Part shown: one piece after another, positions 34,444 through 42,321 of the stretch | How positions within the stretch are numbered: the first letter of the stretch is position 1 | Layout: every line of letters begins with the position of its first letter | DNA from: Chryseobacterium daeguense DSM 19388 | GTDB lineage: Bacteria > Bacteroidota > Bacteroidia > Flavobacteriales > Weeksellaceae | Reading direction: 5' to 3' | Assembly (NCBI RefSeq): GCF_000430825.1 | Contig: NZ_AUMT01000009.1 | Coordinates: 62,001-126,000, forward strand | DNA: 64,000 bases | Program-made: the position numbers and the translations under genes | Notes under the pieces: model-generated | What the model saw: only the letters and a program-made list of their open reading frames with translations | Told to the model about the DNA's origin: nothing | The model's database searches: none

Positions 34444-34736
34444 TGACAGAATATAGAATAAATTCTCAGAACGATATGATCGATTTAATATTATTGGCTT
34501 TGAAAGAAGTTTCCGTCGGGATTGGACTTTCAATTGCATGTGATATTGAATTGCTAAAAGGTGATTATTCCTCAACAATTAAATTTGCTCCAAAAGACGG
34601 TATAAATATTAAGCATTCAGATTTTTTTATGTTAGGTTATTTTGTAGGAAGGGATTTTGAAAAGCATACATGCAAAAAATGCGAACAAAAAAAGCATGTT
34701 TTACTCAGCTCAATAAAATCTAAAAAAAATAAATAA
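34443..34736 (+). CDS. Hypothetical phage protein with CxxC
   Basis: 97 aa. The end THTCKKCEQKKHVLL-like sequence (KHTCKKCEQKKHV) holds a CxxC with nearby His, which may bind zinc. The start codon overlaps the last base of the AAGCTCTCACACA repeat. No family recognised. Confidence 0.6.
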   Translation: MTEYRINSQNDMIDLILLALKEVSVGIGLSIACDIELLKGDYSSTIKFAPKDGINIKHSDFFMLGYFVGRDFEKHTCKKCEQKKHVLLSSIKSKKNK

Positions 34737-34743
34737 ATTTGAC

Positions 34744-34941
34744 ATGAAAAAGCAGAAAAGAAAAATTACGATTACTGTTGAATTTGAGAATGATAAACTT
34801 CCTAAAACTGACGATATGATAGAATTAGAAGGTGAAATTATAGAAGCTTTGAAAGAAGCATTGAACCAAGATCGATTCGTAATTAAAAATATGGAAGTTC
34901 AGACACCTTTAAACATAAAAATTGAATCTATAATAATTTAA
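34744..34941 (+). CDS. Small hypothetical phage protein
   Basis: 65 aa with a basic start (MKKQKRKITITVEFEN) and an amphipathic helix EIIEALKEALNQD, then beta VIKNMEVQTPLNIKIESIII. Not recognised. It lies 7 bp after the previous gene. Confidence 0.55.
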   Translation: MKKQKRKITITVEFENDKLPKTDDMIELEGEIIEALKEALNQDRFVIKNMEVQTPLNIKIESIII

Positions 34942-34957
34942 TAAGTAATACTATAAA

Positions 34958-35494
34958 ATGAAAAAACTATTATTATTTTTACTCTTCTCAAGCTTTGCAT
35001 TTGGGCAAAACTTCACACAAGACACAATAATGTCAAATAATAATCCTGCATCAATTATCAGGATTGGAAACAATAAAATCTACATAACGCAGAATAAAGA
35101 AAAGCAAACGCCCTATGTTAAACAAAAAGACGGTTCTTTTCTTTCAAATGGAGTTCCACGCATTGAAGTAAAACAGGATTCAAAACCCGTTAATAAAAAC
35201 CCGGAATTGTTGGTCGATGAACTTTTTAATAAAATGAAGCTGAACGGGAAGTCAACGAAAGAAATACTTCAAATTGACGATAAAAAAGTGTTTGTCGGCA
35301 CTCAATACCTTCAAAAAGAAAAAAAGATATTTAAAGGCTTCTTTTACCCTTTAAAAGATAGGTTTATTGTTATCTATGTTACCATGAATTATAATTCCGA
35401 AGATGATCGCTTTGAAACCGATAAAGCCATCAATGAAATGTTTGAAAGTGGGTTTATGGTTTTAGAAGATTATTATTTACTTCGCAAGGTATAA
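34958..35494 (+). CDS. Phage-borne secreted protein (moron-like)
   Basis: 178 aa with the clear Sec signal peptide MKKLLLFLLFSSFAFGQ. The mature part is beta/alpha mixed, with DDKKVFVGTQYLQKEKKIFK and a C-terminal FESGFMVLEDYYLLRKV. No family recognised. A signal-peptide protein between the early operon and the head block is not part of the Mu plan and suggests a lysogenic-conversion or exclusion function in the envelope. Confidence 0.65.
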   Translation: MKKLLLFLLFSSFAFGQNFTQDTIMSNNNPASIIRIGNNKIYITQNKEKQTPYVKQKDGSFLSNGVPRIEVKQDSKPVNKNPELLVDELFNKMKLNGKSTKEILQIDDKKVFVGTQYLQKEKKIFKGFFYPLKDRFIVIYVTMNYNSEDDRFETDKAINEMFESGFMVLEDYYLLRKV

Positions 35495-35536
35495 CGTCAG
35501 CTTGTATAATTAAAAACGACTCTTTATATTTGCTAT

Positions 35537-35722
35537 ATGAGTAGAAAAGAGCGTTTAACGTTAAGAAATAAAAAAGTCCGGGAATACTTTGAAACTCTCG
35601 AAAAAAAGCATCCGCAGTGGAAGCTTTCAGCATTATTGGAAGAAACTGCAAATCAATTTCCGCCGATTTCTTCCGCTACCGTTTCCGCAATTTTAAAAAA
35701 AAACGGAGCGTATGCGGATTAA
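35537..35722 (+). CDS. Small HTH-like protein, candidate late regulator
   Basis: 61 aa. KKVREYFETLEKKHPQWKLS and ISSATVSAILKKNGAY read as a helix-turn-helix (sites KLSALLEETANQFPPIS then SATVSAILK). A good -7 box, TATATTTG, ends only about 6 bp before the ATG, so the message may be nearly leaderless. In Mu the corresponding place is held by Mor/C activators of middle and late genes; this protein is far smaller, so the equivalence is inference. Confidence 0.6.
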   Translation: MSRKERLTLRNKKVREYFETLEKKHPQWKLSALLEETANQFPPISSATVSAILKKNGAYAD

Positions 35723-35733
35723 ATATTTTTTTA

Positions 35734-35846
35734 TATATTTGTAACATATTTACATCGAGATACTTAAAATCAGTATAAAGAAGCATTCGCGGGGAAACCC
35801 AAGAAAGCCCGAATGATAAGAGCCCTTTTTTAGGGCTCTTATTATT
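35734..35846 (+). ncRNA. Candidate small phage RNA with own promoter and terminator
   Basis: The -7 box TATATTTG (35734-35741) is followed by about 100 nt with no reading frame and then a terminator: ATAAGAGCCC (35816-35825) pairs with GGGCTCTTAT (35833-35842), followed by TATTTT. Inside, GCATTCGCGGGG near 35783 can pair with CCCGAATG near 35808. The terminator also serves the minus-strand MuF gene that ends at 35842. Confidence 0.5.
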
Positions 35847-37053
35847 TTATAAGTTTGTGAAGGTCTAAAAATTCACGTTCAATCATTTGTTCTCTCGAAA
35901 GATGTACAGCTTTTCCTTTGTACTGAAAAAACATTCCTCTGATATTTTTTCCTCTTTCAGGCGTTATTTTCCTTTGTAGATTTCTAACCAATGTATTTAT
36001 ATCCAAATCTTTTATTAAATCGAAATCCCAAACAATATAATATGGTAGTTGCTGCGGGTTGATATTCTTATTGAGCATTTGAGCTTTAGAACCGTCAATG
36101 CCGTTTAAAATACCTTTGGAAACGTTTTCTACAGACTTTCTGTCACCGAAAAACATTTTATTGATAAGGTATTCTGGGTTCGGGAAATTTTGCTTTTCTA
36201 CGTGTTCCCGTATATGAAAATCAAACTGCGTTTGTTTTGCGCAAATATTAGCTATCTCAAAATTTCTTTTAAAATCCTGTTTTTGAAAATTCGGGCTTGT
36301 TGTTACAATTCCTTTGGCGTCCTTATCTCTTTGGGCGGAAACACGATCAATATTATCTTTAATGATCGTTTCCTTTTCCTTTTTGCTTAAATCTTTCGAG
36401 TAAGCAGTTTCAGGAAATATTTTTCCACTTTGTGCCGGGTTATTCTGAAATTCTAACTTTAATTGTAAACCTCCTTTAATTTCCGTTGTTTCCTCGTCGG
36501 TTTGTTCAATATCACATCTACAACCCCAATCTAAAGGTGGTGTATGTGTAGACCAGAACGGGTCATTATACGGGCGGATAGTTCCGTCAAGTATTTTGTG
36601 TTCCGGGCGGACTCTTCCGTCTTTTACGCTTACAAGCTTTAAATTTGGGTAAAGATCAAGATTGCTTTCATAATCTTTCATTTTTCCCGCCATCTGTGCC
36701 GTTGCGACCGTTTGGTGATATTCCGCTTCAAGCCATCTTACGTTATAATCGTCCGAAACCTTGTAAGCTTCTTTCTTAAATTCAGACCAGGGCAGTAATT
36801 TTCCGTCTTTTGTTAAAAGGTCCTGTAAAGCCTGTTTAAATGACGTTTCTTTAAAAGCGGAAAACTCGGAAATATTTAATTTTAGTGAGCTTGATAGTTC
36901 TTCATCATAAAATAATGATTCAGGATTGAAACCTTCGTCAATTCCTTTTGCTAACTTATCGTAGTAATGTTTTCTTAGTTTTTCGCTTGTTTCTTCCGAA
37001 ACATCTTTCTCGTCGAATAATTCCCGGATATATTGCTCAATAAGCCTACTCAA
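35842..37053 (-). CDS. MuF-like head morphogenesis protein with C-terminal extension
   Basis: 403 aa. The MuF domain (about 90-190) carries WLEAEYHQTVATAQMAG, then the hallmark VRPEHKILDGTIRPYNDPFW and THTPPLDWGCRCDIEQ (residues 148-184). This minor head protein acts at the portal vertex. Residues from about 250 to the end form a separate domain, with HIREHVEKQNFPNPEYLI, QQLPYYIVWDFDLIKDL and FFQYKGKAVHLSREQM, that is not part of MuF. Such extensions in MuF proteins are often toxin or nuclease-like domains (PBECR group). It is last in the minus-strand head block. Confidence 0.85.
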   Translation of the reverse strand: MSRLIEQYIRELFDEKDVSEETSEKLRKHYYDKLAKGIDEGFNPESLFYDEELSSSLKLNISEFSAFKETSFKQALQDLLTKDGKLLPWSEFKKEAYKVSDDYNVRWLEAEYHQTVATAQMAGKMKDYESNLDLYPNLKLVSVKDGRVRPEHKILDGTIRPYNDPFWSTHTPPLDWGCRCDIEQTDEETTEIKGGLQLKLEFQNNPAQSGKIFPETAYSKDLSKKEKETIIKDNIDRVSAQRDKDAKGIVTTSPNFQKQDFKRNFEIANICAKQTQFDFHIREHVEKQNFPNPEYLINKMFFGDRKSVENVSKGILNGIDGSKAQMLNKNINPQQLPYYIVWDFDLIKDLDINTLVRNLQRKITPERGKNIRGMFFQYKGKAVHLSREQMIEREFLDLHKLIK

Positions 37054-37124
37054 ACTATAATCTGCTGTCAGACTTACCGTTTCATGTTCACAACATTTAG
37101 AACGGTAATTGAGTTGGAGCAGGC

Positions 37125-38393
37125 TTAGTCCTTTTTTGGGTGTTCAGGCTTTGCGGTTTGAGTTCCCGGCATACTTTCAATTTCAGAACCGTAAGTTTCC
37201 TCTATGTAGGATTGTTTAAGCACATAGCCGTTTTTCAAAAAAACATCATCTATTTTAATTTGTTCGCTAGGGTCCTTAATTTGTGCAACTGAAATTTTAT
37301 AACCGTCAGGAATAGAATAACCGTGAAAACGCATCACCGGAAGAAGTAAGTCATTTAAAATTGAAAGTTCTTTCTTTTCGTCTGCATAGATCAGCTCTTT
37401 TAATGTGTTTTCATGTACGGTTCCCTGTGATTTGGAACTTCCGTTTTCGGTTGTCATTGTCTGATGCAAAAACAACATTGAAAGTTCTGATCTCAAAGCT
37501 TGTATTTTTTGCAAGAATACATTAAAAGCATCGGTTTTGCTGTTCTCCTTTATTTCTATATCAGTACCGATCGGGAAAACTCCATACGCAGACGAGCCCA
37601 TTTCTTCCAACCATTCCGCAACTTCATTTTTTACCGTTTCAGATTGTGACGCGATTTTCGCGATACGAATAGGAACGCCGTATAATTCCTCGAATTCGTC
37701 CCAACTTCCCCAAGAGTGACGTTTTAAAATTGTGTAGGGTGCTGCCTTCTCTAATAATCCTACTTTATCATACATTTGAACCTCTACCAAAAATTCGGGA
37801 AATTCTCGATAATTAAATGCACTATTAAGGTTCGTTAAATCTGTGACAAATAAACCAAGCTCCGGGATTGTATGGTGTCTTGATAAAAGTTCAACTTTCT
37901 TTATTTCTCCTTTTTCAACTTCTTTAATCCAAATAACGCCAGTGCCATAATAAACCGTTTCATGAACGATTTGAATAAAATTTTCAAACCAAGATTTCTC
38001 CTTTATAAATTCTGTAAGCTTATCGTCTTTTTTACCTTCTTTATTGACGATAATAAAGTCTTTATTTGTGGTCCTGAACGTTCTATTTTGGGTAATTCCG
38101 GTTAGCTGACCGTCAAGCATAATATCTTCGTACACTTCCTGCAAAAGATAGTTTCGGGGATTTTCCCGGCTGTATCTCGCCTGTCTTGCTGCAATCCAAT
38201 CGTTGATCTCTTTACGCCAAAGCCTTCTGTTCTGACGTATTGCGTCAAGCATTAAATTTGTAACCTTATTTACATCGAAAGAATCTTTTCCCGATAATTT
38301 TAGAGGTTTTTTTACAAGGTTCCCGGCGATTCCGGTTTTTGATTGTCCGTAACCAATATTTCTTTTTATATCTGTTGAATTTTGAGTAAACAT
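37125..38393 (-). CDS. Portal protein, DUF935 (Mu gp29-like)
   Basis: 422 aa. SGKDSFDVNKVTNLMLDAIR, LWRKEINDWIAARQ, the central KRHSWGSWDEFEELYGVPIR and WLEEMGSSAYGVFPIGTDIE follow the DUF935 portal family. It forms the dodecameric ring for DNA entry and exit at one capsid vertex. It is encoded between the gpG-like and MuF-like genes, as in Mu, but the whole block is inverted. Confidence 0.9.
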   Translation of the reverse strand: MFTQNSTDIKRNIGYGQSKTGIAGNLVKKPLKLSGKDSFDVNKVTNLMLDAIRQNRRLWRKEINDWIAARQARYSRENPRNYLLQEVYEDIMLDGQLTGITQNRTFRTTNKDFIIVNKEGKKDDKLTEFIKEKSWFENFIQIVHETVYYGTGVIWIKEVEKGEIKKVELLSRHHTIPELGLFVTDLTNLNSAFNYREFPEFLVEVQMYDKVGLLEKAAPYTILKRHSWGSWDEFEELYGVPIRIAKIASQSETVKNEVAEWLEEMGSSAYGVFPIGTDIEIKENSKTDAFNVFLQKIQALRSELSMLFLHQTMTTENGSSKSQGTVHENTLKELIYADEKKELSILNDLLLPVMRFHGYSIPDGYKISVAQIKDPSEQIKIDDVFLKNGYVLKQSYIEETYGSEIESMPGTQTAKPEHPKKD

Positions 38394-38423
38394 ATTTAAT
38401 ATTTTTTTAGCGATTGCTTTAGC

Positions 38424-38921
38424 TTATCTGAAATGATTATCAAGTGTTCGTTTTACTTTATCAAAGATTCTACGTTCTAAATAGGCAGATTTTCCGATCA
38501 TTTGACGTTTTGGTAAATTTCCGGTTCCGGCGTTGTGATATTCTGCATAACCTTTATAGGTGTAAAAACCGACTTGCTTTCTGCTTTTATTTCTTTTGGC
38601 TCTCCATGAGTTCCTTAATTTATCCCCGCCCGTATCGTGACCCGTTAAAATGGCTCTTCCTATTTCTCTTTGACCGAACTTTGTTAAATCACCCTGACGA
38701 CCTCGTCGGTTACTACGATAACGAGTTAAATCGTTGCCGTCTTTATCAGTGGTTTTTCTCGCCTGCCATTTTCGCAAACCATTGTCATTAAAACCTTCGT
38801 CATTGAAATTTTTTCTAATAAAGTTCAAACCCTCAACCTCTATAATTCGTAATGCCTGATCGGGGATTTGATCGGCAGCTCTATTCAGTAATCTTTGAAG
38901 ATCGCGTAAATTACCAGCCAT
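38424..38921 (-). CDS. Virion morphogenesis protein, Mu gpG-like
   Basis: 165 aa from the ATG at 38921 (MAGNLRDLQRLLNRAA); an upstream in-frame ATG at 38945 would deepen the overlap with the preceding gene. FNDEGFNDNGLRKWQARKT, DLTKFGQREIGRAILTGHD and YAEYHNAGTGNLPKRQMIG match the phage virion morphogenesis/tail completion family, which has a role in head-tail joining. It is rich in Arg and Lys. Confidence 0.85.
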   Translation of the reverse strand: MAGNLRDLQRLLNRAADQIPDQALRIIEVEGLNFIRKNFNDEGFNDNGLRKWQARKTTDKDGNDLTRYRSNRRGRQGDLTKFGQREIGRAILTGHDTGGDKLRNSWRAKRNKSRKQVGFYTYKGYAEYHNAGTGNLPKRQMIGKSAYLERRIFDKVKRTLDNHFR

Positions 38922-39339
38922 TTTTATAAGATTTATTACTTCCAAGTTTCATGAAAGGGACTTCTTTGTCAGGTACTCCGTCACCGTCTGTATCGATTTT
39001 TTTCGGTGGAAGATTTGCTTTTCTTTTCCCGGTCGAAATTTCTTCGAGCCATTTCATTGCCTCGTCATAATCCGAACGGTCCAAAGCTCCCGGTTTTCTC
39101 CTTTTCTGAACCATGTAATAGATTATATCCTTTACATATTTTAAAACTGTTTTTGACCGTTTATCGCCCGTTTGTCCGAATATCTCGTCAGTATCATAAT
39201 ACGGACCGAGATTCGTTATAAATATATCGATAACTTCGTCGATAACTTCTGTAATTGCCTGTTCTTCGGTTCCTACTAAAATATCTATGAATGATTTCGG
39301 AGCTTTAGTTGTAAGCTCATTAATTGTTAAAAATGGCAT
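38911..39339 (-). CDS. Head-tail connector protein, DUF1320/gp36-like
   Basis: 142 aa. TINELTTKAPKSFIDILVGT, EQAITEVIDEVIDIFITNLG and the YVKDIIYYMVQKRRKPGA segment have the helical plan of Mu gp36-type (DUF1320) connector proteins. The tail includes DTDGDGVPDKE, a thrombospondin/EF-like calcium motif. The last 11 bp overlap the gpG-like gene. Confidence 0.7.
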   Translation of the reverse strand: MPFLTINELTTKAPKSFIDILVGTEEQAITEVIDEVIDIFITNLGPYYDTDEIFGQTGDKRSKTVLKYVKDIIYYMVQKRRKPGALDRSDYDEAMKWLEEISTGKRKANLPPKKIDTDGDGVPDKEVPFMKLGSNKSYKNGW

Positions 39340-39341
39340 GA

Positions 39342-39809
39342 TTAAATGTTTAATTTTTTGTTGGTATATTTTCCTGCGAGCTTTCTGTAAACTCGTGTAT
39401 CAAAGGTTTGACGGTATGCAAATAAACCGTCCATATCCTGCTCTTCTGTTTCGTCGTCAGTTTGTTGTAATGGTGTAAACTGATCGCCTTTAAGAAATTG
39501 CAGTTTTTCCGCTATTTTATCCATCAAATCAATTTCATTAAGACCGTGTTCCGGGTCCTGTGTTCCGTTGTGCTGATCTAACCATCCATCGCGACAATAA
39601 AGAACCACATCGATTGACGCTTCGCCTTCTTGGTTTTGTTCTGTCATGGTTGTATAAGAAATACGGTTGATTCTTACGAGAGCTGCAACAAATAAATTCG
39701 GGAATTTATCGCTTTGCATTTGCTTACGTTCGAGGTCTACTAAATCCAGTTCGGGAATAGTCATTAACTCTTCTTTTACCTTTATAAATAGTTCTTTTCG
39801 TGGTGTCAT
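39342..39809 (-). CDS. Probable neck/tail-terminator protein (Mu gp37-like position)
   Basis: 155 aa. The KELFIKVKEELMTIPELDLVDL start, central NLFVAALVRINRISYTT, EASIDVVLYCRD and terminal YRQTFDTRVYRKL look like the alpha/beta fold of tail-terminator proteins. It lies between large terminase and the gp36-like gene with overlaps or 2-bp gaps. The assignment is by position and general pattern only. Confidence 0.55.
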   Translation of the reverse strand: MTPRKELFIKVKEELMTIPELDLVDLERKQMQSDKFPNLFVAALVRINRISYTTMTEQNQEGEASIDVVLYCRDGWLDQHNGTQDPEHGLNEIDLMDKIAEKLQFLKGDQFTPLQQTDDETEEQDMDGLFAYRQTFDTRVYRKLAGKYTNKKLNI

Positions 39810-41395
39810 ACTCTGCGTTTTCTTTTTTTACCTAAAGCAGGTTTACTGCTTTTTTCCTCTTTTGAAAAACCGAAATAAGTTTGTGATAGTGTTATACCCC
39901 GTTCCAATGTATCCGGTGCATCATCATTTGAAGTTGTCCCTTTTTCAAATGCTAAAACCTGTTTCATAAAAATGTCGTAATGCTGTTTAGATCGTACTTT
40001 TAAAGATTCATCCCAATAGAGGATTTTTCTAAATAATGCATTTGTTATTCCGGCAGAAATACGATTATGTTTGTCTCCTTCTTGATGAAGTCCAATTGGT
40101 ATATTAGGGCAATTATTATCTTCTGCCGATTGCAAAATAATAGGAGTATATACAGCTTGTTGAGCTGCTGTTGCGTCAAAAAACCCCATCATATTATAAC
40201 CTTTTCGAAGGTACTTTTTGAACCATTCTGCACGAACTTCCATTGCTGAATTTATTTCACACCTTTCGCAGAAAACTTCCAATACAAAAAGTTTGATTCC
40301 CTTGATTCCTAGCAAAACACCCGCTTTATAATCACCCGGTCCCGTATAGGATAAATCCCAATGATCTAAGATTCCGTCAAAAATTTCATTTTCTGCAATT
40401 TTTGTGTGGATGATTGTATCTGCTTTAAAAAGTTTACCTTCTTCAATTGGGTTGTTGAAGTCTTCCCTCTGTGAGGTGTAATAGTCATCATCTTCGACAA
40501 TTTCAATAACATCTGCTCTTGTATATCGTTCTTTCCATGATGGTTCCCAATCTGTTCTTTTTCTGCAATCTTCAGCAGTAATATTCTTGGTCGCCAAATC
40601 AACCCGACTAATATCTAAGTGCTTACTATCTTTAAATTTTTCTTTTATAAAATCAAGTAAACCATCTTTAACGATATAATTATTAGGAATAATTAATCGA
40701 CCTCTTTCTTTATGAAAAGCTTTTTTTAAATCTCCCGTAATTTTCTCGCCATATTTCCGGACCATCTTCGGATTGTTAGCTCTCTCTCTGTCTTCGCAAT
40801 CATCTACACTTGCAAAGTCCGGTCTATACTGTCCGAATCTCAAACCTCTAAAAGGTTGATTTAATCCTAAAGCCTTAAAAAATCTACCATCCTTTGTTTG
40901 AAATTCTCCATCTGCCCAATTACCATAGCTCAATTGTTGTCCGAAATCTTTGATAATTCTTTCGTTACTTTCAAAATGCATTTGCAAATCACTAAGGAGA
41001 ATTTTTGATAAACCTTCATTAGCTCCAATCAGAACAGCAAAAAATAATTGATCGTTTTCTTTGAGATGTAAAATATTACCTACATTGGTATGAATTGATT
41101 TTGCAGCTCCACGATACCACTCACGGAATTGTCTTATTTTATTATCATTAAAAACCTTTTGATAACTGTCGTGATGAAATTGTGAACTTGGAGCGTCAGC
41201 CAAAGGAAGACCTGAATTTACACCAAAGTAATAGTCAAAGAATTCAATATAATTCTCAGGCATTAAAAGACGTTTGATTCTGTCTTTTTGTTGATCGGTA
41301 CTTTCATTTTCTAAAGATTTATAGGTTGCATCCTTTATCATCTTCGAAAGCATGAAATACCTTTCCTTAGCTTCCTTTAGTTCGGTTTTAGTCAT
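39806..41395 (-). CDS. Terminase large subunit
   Basis: 529 aa. The ATPase part shows WYRGAAKSIHTNVG, the RGxAKS form of the P-loop used by Mu-like terminases, and the Walker B-like FASVDDCEDRE. The nuclease part has DHWDLSYTGPGDYKAGVLLG with catalytic Asp and later FFDATAAQQ and DDAPDTLERG acidic residues. A basic tail (GKKRKRRV) ends the protein. It packages DNA into the prohead together with the small subunit encoded 8 bp overlapping upstream. Confidence 0.9.
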   Translation of the reverse strand: MTKTELKEAKERYFMLSKMIKDATYKSLENESTDQQKDRIKRLLMPENYIEFFDYYFGVNSGLPLADAPSSQFHHDSYQKVFNDNKIRQFREWYRGAAKSIHTNVGNILHLKENDQLFFAVLIGANEGLSKILLSDLQMHFESNERIIKDFGQQLSYGNWADGEFQTKDGRFFKALGLNQPFRGLRFGQYRPDFASVDDCEDRERANNPKMVRKYGEKITGDLKKAFHKERGRLIIPNNYIVKDGLLDFIKEKFKDSKHLDISRVDLATKNITAEDCRKRTDWEPSWKERYTRADVIEIVEDDDYYTSQREDFNNPIEEGKLFKADTIIHTKIAENEIFDGILDHWDLSYTGPGDYKAGVLLGIKGIKLFVLEVFCERCEINSAMEVRAEWFKKYLRKGYNMMGFFDATAAQQAVYTPIILQSAEDNNCPNIPIGLHQEGDKHNRISAGITNALFRKILYWDESLKVRSKQHYDIFMKQVLAFEKGTTSNDDAPDTLERGITLSQTYFGFSKEEKSSKPALGKKRKRRV

Positions 41396-41855
41396 TTTGT
41401 AGTAATTCTGTTACATATTCATCGAATTCAATTCTTACCTCCTTAATCTTTTCCAATAGTATATCTCTTTTTTTACCCTGTGATTTACCTGCTTTTTCAA
41501 GCATGAAAGAACAAAAGCCGTCAAGAGTTTCCATTGTATAAACTGCTTTTTTTCTGCTGTCATTTAACCTGTCAAAAGCAGCGGAAATTTTTGAAAGATC
41601 ATCTGCTTTATGTGTTGGTTTCCTCCCATCTTTAATGTCTTGAACATATTGCAGGATTAACTTTTTAATTTCTGAGGGTCTTATATTGTTCAGTTCTCTT
41701 TCCTTTTCCCACTCAAACTTTTCTCTCCAATTTGATAAAGTTTTAACCCCAATACCGATAATTTCAGAAATTGATGTAAGCGTAAAACCCTTTATGAATA
41801 AATCTTTACCCTGACTTTTTTTATAGTCACTGTCTGATGCCGTTAGTCTTGCCAT
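41388..41855 (-). CDS. Terminase small subunit-like DNA-binding protein
   Basis: 155 aa. An N-terminal HTH, GFTLTSISEIIGIGVKTLSN followed by WREKFEWEKE, is as in phage terminase small subunits (Mu gp27/DUF1804 type), followed by helical oligomerisation sequence. The stop overlaps the large terminase start. It follows a gp25-like gene by one base. Confidence 0.8.
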   Translation of the reverse strand: MARLTASDSDYKKSQGKDLFIKGFTLTSISEIIGIGVKTLSNWREKFEWEKERELNNIRPSEIKKLILQYVQDIKDGRKPTHKADDLSKISAAFDRLNDSRKKAVYTMETLDGFCSFMLEKAGKSQGKKRDILLEKIKEVRIEFDEYVTELLQND

Positions 41856-42140
41856 TTATTGAATATATTTTGCGTCAATGTTTAAAGTTTCCTGATCGGT
41901 GAAAGAGATGTTTTTAACTTTCAAGCCGTCATGTTCAAGGTTCTTTTTTGCTTCAATAAGGAAGTCCATCGGGTCTTCACTGTTAAGCATTAATTCCATT
42001 CCCACACCTAATTCGGGAGACTTTTTAAATTCTCCTTTGTTGGCGATAAGAATATGCTGTACGTGTTGATCGTCGCTCTCAGATAATGAGAAATCACCGT
42101 TTTTAATTTCCAAATCGTCAGTAAATGTTAAATCCTGCAT
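41856..42140 (-). CDS. gp25/W-like baseplate protein
   Basis: 94 aa. DLEIKNGDFSLSESDDQHVQ, HILIANKGEFKKSPELGVGM and a C-terminal IDAKYI fit the gp25-like baseplate wedge family, which initiates sheath assembly. It is unusual that it leads the minus-strand packaging block while all other baseplate genes are 8 kb away on plus. Confidence 0.65.
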   Translation of the reverse strand: MQDLTFTDDLEIKNGDFSLSESDDQHVQHILIANKGEFKKSPELGVGMELMLNSEDPMDFLIEAKKNLEHDGLKVKNISFTDQETLNIDAKYIQ

Positions 42141-42152
42141 TCCTTAATTATT

Positions 42153-42293
42153 TCAAGCAAAATTCCATTTAATAAGGCTTTATAAAAATTTGGCTTTTAA
42201 TGATTAGAGATTTTTTCACAATGGTTTTAAAGTTTCTGTGAACCGTTATTCAGTGATTTTTTTCGGGGCTTTTGATACCGCAATTTTGCTTCA
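42153..42293. promoter_or_regulatory. Divergent late control region with a shared motif
   Basis: GAATTTTGCTTGA read on minus (42153-42165) and CAATTTTGCTTCA on plus (42281-42293) share AATTTTGCTT in opposite orientation, each pointing at its own operon (head block on minus, capsid/tail on plus). They may be late promoter elements for a phage activator; neither fits TAnnTTTG well. Confidence 0.4.
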
Positions 42294-42321
42294 TCAAAAC
42301 GAAACAAAACAGGAAAAAAGA

